Source: Mycolicibacterium septicum DSM 44393 (GTDB taxonomy: Bacteria > Actinomycetota > Actinomycetes > Mycobacteriales > Mycobacteriaceae). Taken from it: a DNA stretch of 64,000 nt. Below the pieces are notes generated by a model. The model had not been told where the DNA came from. It did not search any database and worked only from the letters and a program-made list of their open reading frames with translations. The stretch lies in contig NZ_HG322951.1 of assembly GCF_000455325.1 (NCBI RefSeq), positions 1,100,717 through 1,164,716 on the forward strand, in the 5' to 3' direction. Position 1 is the stretch's first letter. Each line of letters opens with the position of its first letter. Positions 58,245 through 64,000 of the stretch are shown here, one piece after another. The position numbers were made by a program, and so were the translations under genes.

Positions 58245-60440
58245 TTACGGGTCGCGGGGCAGGCCCAACAGGCGCTCGGCGATGATGTTGAGCTGAACCT
58301 CGGTGGTACCGCCGTAGATCGTGGTGGCACGGCTGGCCAACAGATACTCGGCCCAGCGGCCGAATTCCTGTTCGGGATCCCCGACGGCCCCGTCGGTGCC
58401 GAAGGAGGCCACCGCGAACTCCGCGTAGCCCTGGCCGGTCTTCATCGACAGCAGCTTGGAGATCGCCGCGGCAGGCATGGCATCTCCGCCTGCCAACGTC
58501 AGCAGGGTCGACCGCAGGTTCAGCACCTTGGCGGCGTGACCCTCGGCGATCAGCTGCCCGGCGTGGTTCTGCTCGATCTGGTCGAATTGCCCGTCGCGCA
58601 GGAACTCCACGAACTGGTCGAGGTTGGCCAGGAACGGTGGCTCACTGCTGCCGATCGAGACCCGCTCGTTGGTCAGCGTGTTGCGACTGACCTCCCAGCC
58701 GCGGTCGACCTCACCGAGCACCATGTCGTCGGGCACGAACACGTCGTCGATGAACACGGTGTTGAACATCGCGTTGCCGGTCAGCTCCCGCAGCGGCTTC
58801 ACCTCGACGCCGGGAGCCTTCATGTCGAGCAGGAAGTACGTGATGCCATTGTGTTTGGGAGCGCTGGAGTCCGTCCGCGCCAGCAGGGCGCCCCACTCCG
58901 AGAACTGCGCGCCCGTCGTCCAGATCTTCTGCCCGGTGATGCGCCAGCCGCCGTCGACCTTGGTGGCCTTGGTGGTCAGGCTGGCCAGGTCCGATCCCGC
59001 ACCCGGCTCGGAAAACAGCTGGCACCAGATCATCTCGCCACGGAACGTCGGCGGCAGGAAGCGCTGCTTCTGCTCGTCGGTGCCGAATGCCACGATCGAC
59101 GGGATGATCCACGAGGCGATGCCCATCTGTGGCCGGCGCACGCGGCCGGTGCTGAACTCCTGGGCGATGATGATCTGCTCGATGGGTTCCGACGCGCGGC
59201 CCCACGGCCTGGGCAGGTGCGGCTGTACCCATCCGCCCTCGGCGATCGCGGTGTTGCGCTCGGCGCCACTCGGAATCGCCTTCAGTCCGGCGACTTCCGC
59301 GCGGATCTCGTCGCGCAGCCGCTCGGTGTCGGGATCAAGGTCGATGTCGACCGGGCGCATCCCGGTTGTGGTCGCGGTGTCGACCACGGCCTGCGGGTAG
59401 TCCGAGGACCGGCCGAAGCATGCGGCCAGCACGAGTGCGCGCCGGTAGTAGACGTTGGTGTCGTGCTCCCAGGTGAATCCGATACCGCCGTGGACCTGGA
59501 TGCAGTCCTGGGTGGTGTGCTGCGCGGCGGCAGGTGCCAGGGTGGCGGTCACCGCGGCGGCGAACTCGAAATGGGTTTCTGCAGAAGGGTCTTCCTGGGC
59601 ATCGTCGAGCGCACGGGCGGCGTCCCAGACTGCGGCGGTCGCCCGCTCGGTCTCGGCGATCATCCCGGCGCACTTGTGCTTGATCGCCTGGAACTGGCCG
59701 ATCGGCCTGCCGAACTGTTCGCGGATCTTGGCGTACGCGGTGGCGGTGTCGGTGGCCCAGCGGGCGACACCGATCGCCTCGGCTGACAGCAGGGTCGTGA
59801 TCAGGGCGCGGGCGTGGGCACGGCTCAAGTTGGAGAGCACGCGATCGCCGGTCACCTCGGTGGCGTTGGCCCGGACGTGGGCCAGCGGGCGCAGGGGGTC
59901 GACGCTCTGTACCGGCTCGATCTCCAGCTGGGCGGCGTCTAGCACCACCCACTGGACTCCGGACTCGATCGCGACCGGCAGCACGAGCACCGAGGCCTGC
60001 GCCGCGGCGGGCACCGCCCGTGCCTCGCCGCGGATCACCAGGCCGTCGCCGTGCCGGGTCGCGGTCAGCCCCGAGTCGATGGCATAGGCGGCGATGGTCT
60101 CGCCGGAGGCCAGGCCGCCCAGGATCTTGGCCTCGGGGTCGTCGGCGGAGATCAGCGCACCGGCGATCGCCGAAGGGACGAACGGCCCCGGGACCGCGCC
60201 GTACCCGAACTCGGCCAAGGTGATGGCCAGCTCAAGGATTCCGAAGCCTTGCCCGCCAACGGCTTCCGAGAGGTGAACGCCCTGCAGGCCCTGCTCGGCG
60301 GCGGCTTTCCAATATGGGGGAGGGTTGGGGATCGGCACTTCCAGGGTCTCGTGGAGCAGCTCCGAGGGCGCCACCCGCGCTACCAGGGACCGAACAGAAT
60401 CGGCCAGATCGCTGTGCTCAGACGTGATCGCAATAGGCAT
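58245..60440 (-). CDS. fadE6: Two-domain acyl-CoA dehydrogenase FadE6
   Basis: 731 residues made of two acyl-CoA dehydrogenase units. The N-terminal unit (about 1-360) has QVHGGIGFTWEHDTNVYYRRAL; the C-terminal unit (about 370-731) has LFSEPGAGSDLASLTTKATKVDGGWRITGQKIWTTGAQFSEW and ATTIYGGTTEVQLNIIAERLLGLPRDP. Length, domain plan and following genes match Rv0271c fadE6. ATG 60440 has GGAGGA six bases upstream. It follows the hydroxyacid dehydrogenase gene after 85 bp. Confidence 0.93.
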   Translation of the reverse strand: MPIAITSEHSDLADSVRSLVARVAPSELLHETLEVPIPNPPPYWKAAAEQGLQGVHLSEAVGGQGFGILELAITLAEFGYGAVPGPFVPSAIAGALISADDPEAKILGGLASGETIAAYAIDSGLTATRHGDGLVIRGEARAVPAAAQASVLVLPVAIESGVQWVVLDAAQLEIEPVQSVDPLRPLAHVRANATEVTGDRVLSNLSRAHARALITTLLSAEAIGVARWATDTATAYAKIREQFGRPIGQFQAIKHKCAGMIAETERATAAVWDAARALDDAQEDPSAETHFEFAAAVTATLAPAAAQHTTQDCIQVHGGIGFTWEHDTNVYYRRALVLAACFGRSSDYPQAVVDTATTTGMRPVDIDLDPDTERLRDEIRAEVAGLKAIPSGAERNTAIAEGGWVQPHLPRPWGRASEPIEQIIIAQEFSTGRVRRPQMGIASWIIPSIVAFGTDEQKQRFLPPTFRGEMIWCQLFSEPGAGSDLASLTTKATKVDGGWRITGQKIWTTGAQFSEWGALLARTDSSAPKHNGITYFLLDMKAPGVEVKPLRELTGNAMFNTVFIDDVFVPDDMVLGEVDRGWEVSRNTLTNERVSIGSSEPPFLANLDQFVEFLRDGQFDQIEQNHAGQLIAEGHAAKVLNLRSTLLTLAGGDAMPAAAISKLLSMKTGQGYAEFAVASFGTDGAVGDPEQEFGRWAEYLLASRATTIYGGTTEVQLNIIAERLLGLPRDP

Positions 60441-60471
60441 GCGGTTCCTCCATCCGGGGCATATATCTATT

Positions 60472-60483
60472 AACCGGTCGGTT
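60472..60483. promoter_or_regulatory. TetR-type palindrome upstream of fadE6
   Basis: AACCG-GT-CGGTT, 31 bp before the fadE6 start and beside an AT-rich ATATATCTATT stretch that could be a promoter. Suggests fadE6 has its own regulated promoter. Confidence 0.5.
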
Positions 60484-60525
60484 GGGCCGAGGGTACCCCG
60501 GCGTGACCGGCGCCACTCCAGCGGC

Positions 60526-61494
60526 CTATCTAACCCCGTTTACTACGTGGGCCAGGTGCTCGCCGTCGCGAATGCGCCGGCAGTTGTCGACCGCCATGGT
60601 CAGGTAGCGGCGCATGGTGTCGGCGGTGTACCAGGTGACGTGCGGAGTGAGCACCACGTTGGGCAGCTCCAGCAGGGGATTTCCCGGTGCCACGGGCTCC
60701 TCGGCGAAGACGTCCAGGCCTGCCGCGGCCAACTGCCCGGTGCGCAGCGCGTCGACGAGGGCGGACTCGTCGATGATCGGGCCGCGCGCGGTGTTGACGA
60801 CGACGGCGCCGGGCTTCATCGAAGCCAGGGCCAAGCTGTCGAGCAGCCCGCTGGTGGCCTCGGTCAGCGGGAGGTGAAGCGAGACGATATCGCTGGCGGC
60901 CAAGAGATCCGGCAGGCTGCGCCACTGCGGATGGCCGGTGTCGCGGGTGCTGGTGTGAATCACCTGTGCGGGGTCGGCGCCCATCGCGACCACGATCTTC
61001 TCCACCCGTTTGGCGACGTTGCCGTAGCCGAGCAGGCCGACGGTGCACCCGCTGATGTCCCGCACGGTTTCGCCCAGGGTGTGATCCGAGGGCCAGCCCG
61101 TGCCGTCCCGCGTGGCACGGTCGAGCTCGGGCAACCTGCGCAGTGCGGCCAGCATCAGCAGCACGGTGCCCTCGGCCACCGAGGGCGCATTGGCCCCGGG
61201 CATGTTGGCGACCAGGATGCCCAGCCGGGTAGCGGTGTCGACGTCGATCGTGTTCACTCCGGCGCCCAACTTGTGCACCAGCCGCAGCCGCAGACCGCGC
61301 TCCAGGTCGTCACCGGACACCGGCCGCAACACATGCCAGAGCACCTCGGCGGAGGGAAGCTCCCGGTAGAACGTGGTGTCGTCGTCCTCGGCGCAGAACG
61401 TCACATCGAGCCAGTCCTGGTGAGGTGCAAGAAAATCCATCACCTTGTCACCGGGGGTGAAGTGGGCCAGGACCTTGATCCGGCCGGGGTTCAC
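60526..61494 (-). CDS. D-2-hydroxyacid dehydrogenase family protein
   Basis: A 322-residue NAD-dependent enzyme. Rossmann motif GCTVGLLGYGNVAKRVEKI; catalytic arginine region NTARGPIIDESALVDAL, glutamate in AGLDVFAEEPV, histidine in LTPHVTWYT. It should interconvert a 2-hydroxyacid and 2-oxoacid. GTG 61494 overlaps the hydrolase stop (GTGA); ATG 61515 is an alternative with 25-bp overlap. It is absent from the Rv0271c-Rv0274 order I recall, so it looks inserted. Confidence 0.88.
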   Translation of the reverse strand: MNPGRIKVLAHFTPGDKVMDFLAPHQDWLDVTFCAEDDDTTFYRELPSAEVLWHVLRPVSGDDLERGLRLRLVHKLGAGVNTIDVDTATRLGILVANMPGANAPSVAEGTVLLMLAALRRLPELDRATRDGTGWPSDHTLGETVRDISGCTVGLLGYGNVAKRVEKIVVAMGADPAQVIHTSTRDTGHPQWRSLPDLLAASDIVSLHLPLTEATSGLLDSLALASMKPGAVVVNTARGPIIDESALVDALRTGQLAAAGLDVFAEEPVAPGNPLLELPNVVLTPHVTWYTADTMRRYLTMAVDNCRRIRDGEHLAHVVNGVR

Positions 61495-62618
61495 CGCCAC
61501 CGCTTCGTGATCCATCGAGCGATGGTATCGGCCTGCTCGTCGCGCGCGCCCGGAGTGGTGAAGTAATGATCGGTGTCGATCGAGCATTGGGACTTGTCCG
61601 TGCTCGCCAGCGCGTCGTAGATGCGTTTGGCATCGGATGGGTAGACCCCGGTGTCCTGGTCGGCGTTGATCACCAGGGCCGGGCAGGCGATCCGGGCCAG
61701 GTGCGGTTCGGCCCGGGTTTGGGCGTGCCGCAGGCTCCACATGCCGATCCAGTTGCGGACGGTGGTGGCCGCGGCGATGCCGCGCGCCGACCGGTTGGCC
61801 TTGATCGGCACCCCGGCGTAGCACAGGTTGGGCTGCCTGCGGGTCGGCTCGACTGTCGGATCGACCATCCTCGGGTCGGCCCAGGTGCGCATCACGGTGA
61901 AAGGCCGGTCCGAATACCCCTCTGCCTGAATCCTTTTGAGCTCGTCCTCGGCCCAGTCGGTGATCTTCTCGTTGCGGGCGACCTGGGCCGCGCGGTAGCG
62001 CGCCACGAACTCGGCCGAAAAGGGTGCCGGGTTGCGCTCGTCGAACAGGTCCAGGTCGGGGTCGCTGGCGATGGCGTCGTTCTCGTCGAGGACCGCCCCG
62101 TCCATCCAGGCGGTCAGCACGTCCGGTCGGCCCGGATGGGCCGCGCTGGCCACATACCCGTCGGCGGGCAGCAGTTCGGTCACGCCCGCGGCCGGCCGCA
62201 TGCCCTCGAGTGGCCGCACGTTCGGATCGACGGCTTGAGACTGGTAGGCCGCCATCAAGGAACCGCCACCGGAATTGCCCAGCAGAACAACGGTTTCGAT
62301 GCCCTGTACCTCACGGAGCCAGCGCACGCCCACCCCGATGTCGACCAGCGCGTGGTCCAGCAGGAAGCTGCTCTCGAATCCGCGGAAGCGGGTGTTCCAG
62401 CCGAGGAAGCCGACGCCCCTGCCGGCCAGGTGGTCGGCGATGTAGTGCTCGGAGAAGTCGATCTGGTAATGCGTGGCGATCACCGCGACCGTGGGCTTGT
62501 GGTCCGCGCTCCGGTAATAGAGGCCCTGGCAGGGGTATCCGCCCGCACCGGCGCGCTGGGCCGTAGGCGATTCCAGGCCGATGAACTCGCGAACCACTTC
62601 CGGTGACGCATTGGTCAT
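61491..62618 (-). CDS. Alpha/beta hydrolase (Rv0272c-like)
   Basis: 375 residues. The nucleophile elbow is LLGNSGGGSLMAAY, acid candidate in INADQDTGVYPSD and histidine in IDTDHYFTTPG, a complete triad. Likely an esterase or thioesterase. ATG 62618 overlaps the TetR stop (ATGA). Position between fadE6 and TetR fits Rv0272c. Substrate unknown. Confidence 0.85.
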   Translation of the reverse strand: MTNASPEVVREFIGLESPTAQRAGAGGYPCQGLYYRSADHKPTVAVIATHYQIDFSEHYIADHLAGRGVGFLGWNTRFRGFESSFLLDHALVDIGVGVRWLREVQGIETVVLLGNSGGGSLMAAYQSQAVDPNVRPLEGMRPAAGVTELLPADGYVASAAHPGRPDVLTAWMDGAVLDENDAIASDPDLDLFDERNPAPFSAEFVARYRAAQVARNEKITDWAEDELKRIQAEGYSDRPFTVMRTWADPRMVDPTVEPTRRQPNLCYAGVPIKANRSARGIAAATTVRNWIGMWSLRHAQTRAEPHLARIACPALVINADQDTGVYPSDAKRIYDALASTDKSQCSIDTDHYFTTPGARDEQADTIARWITKRWR

Positions 62619-63244
62619 GAGCGGGAGGTCTCCTCGTGGTAGATGGTCCGGTAGAACACGTTGGCCAGGGTGGTGATGCAGGCGGAGTCATCGGCGGCGG
62701 CGTCGCGCCCTCCGGACAGCTGGACGTAGCAGAACTGGTTGAGCATCGACACCAGCGCAACAGCGGTCAGGTGGGCATCGTCGTCGGGGCAGAATCCTTG
62801 CTGCTGAGCATGTTTGACCATCTCGGTGATCATCGCGATCGGCAGCTGGCAGATCTCGTCCCAGTATTCGGCGAAGTCGTCGTCGATCATCGCCATCTGG
62901 GACACGGCGATGATCTCGGCCAGCCGGTGCCGGTAGGTCGTCCAATGGGCGGAGGCGGCCTGGTAGCTGCGTTCCCAGTTGGTCAGGTTCGGTCCGGTCG
63001 CGGGAAGGGCGCGTTCGCGGGCCTCGTTACGGAATCGCAGGGCCCATTCGCGGACCATCGCCTCTTTCGAGGCGTAGTAGTTGTAGAACGACGCGGCCGA
63101 CCGGCCTGCCTCGGAGGCGATGTCGGAGATCGTGGTGGCCAGGATGCCCTTGCGGGCGATCACCGCACGGGCCGCGGTGTCGATCGCCGCCTGGGTCTGG
63201 CGGCCACGCGCGGTCGGCAACGGGGTACGGGGGCTGACGGTCAC
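62615..63244 (-). CDS. TetR-family regulator (Rv0273c-like)
   Basis: A 209-residue regulator: TQAAIDTAARAVIARKGILATTISDIASEAGRSAASFYNYYASKEAMV is the helix-turn-helix part. GTG 63244 has GAGGA five bases before it and gives about the length of Rv0273c; an ATG at 63289 would add 15 residues. First gene of the hydrolase-dehydrogenase unit and divergent from the glyoxalase gene, with a 26-bp palindrome between. Likely autoregulatory. Confidence 0.88.
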   Translation of the reverse strand: MTVSPRTPLPTARGRQTQAAIDTAARAVIARKGILATTISDIASEAGRSAASFYNYYASKEAMVREWALRFRNEARERALPATGPNLTNWERSYQAASAHWTTYRHRLAEIIAVSQMAMIDDDFAEYWDEICQLPIAMITEMVKHAQQQGFCPDDDAHLTAVALVSMLNQFCYVQLSGGRDAAADDSACITTLANVFYRTIYHEETSRS

Positions 63245-63296
63245 AGATTTCCTCACTCCCGGCGGGCCGGGAAAATCCCGCGCGGCCATTGATCAC

Positions 63297-63322
63297 ATCT
63301 GAATCTGATGTTAGATTCAGAT
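63297..63322. promoter_or_regulatory. TetR operator between tetR and the glyoxalase gene
   Basis: ATCTGAATCT-GATGTT-AGATTCAGAT, perfect 10-bp arms with a 6-bp spacer, about midway between the divergent starts at 63244 and 63371. Strongest operator candidate in this half of the window. Confidence 0.7.
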
Positions 63323-63370
63323 TCGCATCGGCGCCAGTCCTCGGCGCGTTCGCCCCGGAGGTTCATCGAC

Positions 63371-63949
63371 GTGATCAAGCCCAACAATCCCAACTCTGAG
63401 TTCGAGTTCGGTGGAATCAACCATGTGGCGCTGGTGTGCGCGGACATGGCGCGCACGGTCGACTTCTACACCAACGTGCTCGGCATGCCCCTGATCAAAT
63501 CGCTCGATCTTCCCGGCGGCATGGGGCAGCACTTCTTCTTCGACGCGGGCAACGGGGACTGCATCGCCTTCTTCTGGTTCCGTGAGGCCCCCGACGGCGT
63601 GCCCGGGATCTCCGCGCCGGCCGCGATCCCCGGCATCGGCGAATTCGTCAGCGCCACCGGATCGCTCAACCACATCGCCCTGCACGTGCCCGCCGAGAAG
63701 TTCGACGAGTACCGGCAGAAGCTCAAGGCCAAGGGTGTTCGCGTCGGCCCGGTACTCAACCACGACGACAGCCCGATGCAAGCGTCGGCGACGGTGCATC
63801 CCGGGGTCTACGTTCGGTCGTTCTACTTCCTCGACCCGGATGGGATCACCCTGGAATTCGCTTGCTGGACCAAGGAATTCGCCGACAACGACGTGCAGGC
63901 GGAACCCAAGACCGCGGCTGACCGGCGTCCGCCGGTGCCGGCCGGGTAG
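63371..63949 (+). CDS. Glyoxalase/VOC-fold protein (Rv0274-like)
   Basis: A 192-residue vicinal-oxygen-chelate protein: INHVALVCADMARTVDFYTNVLGMPL, then LNHIALHVPAEKFDEYRQKL and FYFLDPDGITLEFACW. Metal ligands would be H in NHVAL, H in NHIAL and E in TLEFA. Could be a dioxygenase or lyase. GTG 63371 gives the length of Rv0274; GGAGG lies 10 bases before it. Probably repressed by the divergent TetR. Confidence 0.87.
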   Translation: MIKPNNPNSEFEFGGINHVALVCADMARTVDFYTNVLGMPLIKSLDLPGGMGQHFFFDAGNGDCIAFFWFREAPDGVPGISAPAAIPGIGEFVSATGSLNHIALHVPAEKFDEYRQKLKAKGVRVGPVLNHDDSPMQASATVHPGVYVRSFYFLDPDGITLEFACWTKEFADNDVQAEPKTAADRRPPVPAG

Positions 63950-64000
63950 TCGATTCCGGACACTGTGGCGAGTGTGTAGGTTGTTGCGCGATTCTGGGGG
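63950..64000. other. Window end, no gene seen
   Basis: 51 bp after the glyoxalase stop; no hairpin or start codon with a convincing ribosome-binding site. Confidence 0.5.

Overview
The window is high-GC actinobacterial DNA from a Mycobacterium-type genome, most likely a rapid-growing Mycolicibacterium. Evidence: two mmpS-mmpL pairs, many FadE/FadD and SDR enzymes, a deazaflavin (F420)-type nitroreductase, a mycobacterial haemophore-like protein, frequent GTG starts, ATGA/GTGA gene overlaps and many leaderless-looking promoters. The block PrimPol, fadD2, fadE6, alpha/beta hydrolase, TetR, glyoxalase (47801-63949) has the gene order I recall for M. tuberculosis Rv0269c-Rv0274, but here it carries two insertions. 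I saw no rRNA, tRNA, CRISPR array, prophage or insertion sequence.

Layout. 1-1312: 3' part of ctaD (cytochrome oxidase subunit I), then a convergent terminator. 1383-5803: NarL-type two-component system, a small unknown gene, TetR, ArgP/LysG-like LysR, OsmC. 5811-11109: NAD-glutamate dehydrogenase of the shorter (~115 kDa) class, a dihydrodipicolinate-reductase-like enzyme and its divergent TetR. 11223-15168: mmpS-mmpL-tetR operon behind two perfect palindromes. 15368-18966: DUF5994 pair, cold-shock protein, DUF808 membrane protein, AzgA-type purine permease. 19348-24235: two convergent SigH-like ECF sigma genes without an anti-sigma gene (the first behind a SoxR/MerR-type promoter) and a second mmpS-mmpL pair. 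24232-26369: four tightly overlapping genes (ECF sigma, Ogt, 2-oxoglutarate/Fe oxygenase, stand-alone Ada-type metal-binding domain), which look like a self-contained alkylation-damage operon. 26444-31162: MFS transporter, acyl-CoA dehydrogenase, thioesterase, PucR regulator. 31275-34109: gabT-gabD for GABA degradation, probably under PucR.

34118-43573: acyl-CoA dehydrogenase, F420-type reductase, a MarR/NTF2-like/SDR group sharing one operator, class III CoA-transferase, small secreted cysteine proteins with a haemophore-like protein, AraC regulator, DUF1254/DUF1214 lipoprotein. 43666-47158: STAS protein and lutABC (lactate oxidation). 47224-52493: GNAT, PrimPol, fadD2, two SDRs. 52482-58202: two small membrane/secreted proteins, then an amino-acid-type uptake and amide-hydrolysis operon (binding lipoprotein, fused permease-ATPase, RidA, acetamidase/formamidase) with a divergent FCD-GntR regulator. 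58245-63949: fadE6 operon with a D-2-hydroxyacid dehydrogenase, and the divergent glyoxalase.

Themes. The window is rich in catabolic and stress functions, each with a local regulator, and many regulator genes face a good palindromic operator. Nine or ten start codons sit 6-7 nt after a TANNNT -10 hexamer, suggesting leaderless mRNAs. The most novel-looking unit is the sigma-ogt-oxygenase-Ada-domain operon; next are the SoxR-type promoter in front of an orphan SigH-like sigma gene and the fused ABC transporter with RidA and amidase. Functions were assigned by eye from motifs and family knowledge; no database search was run.
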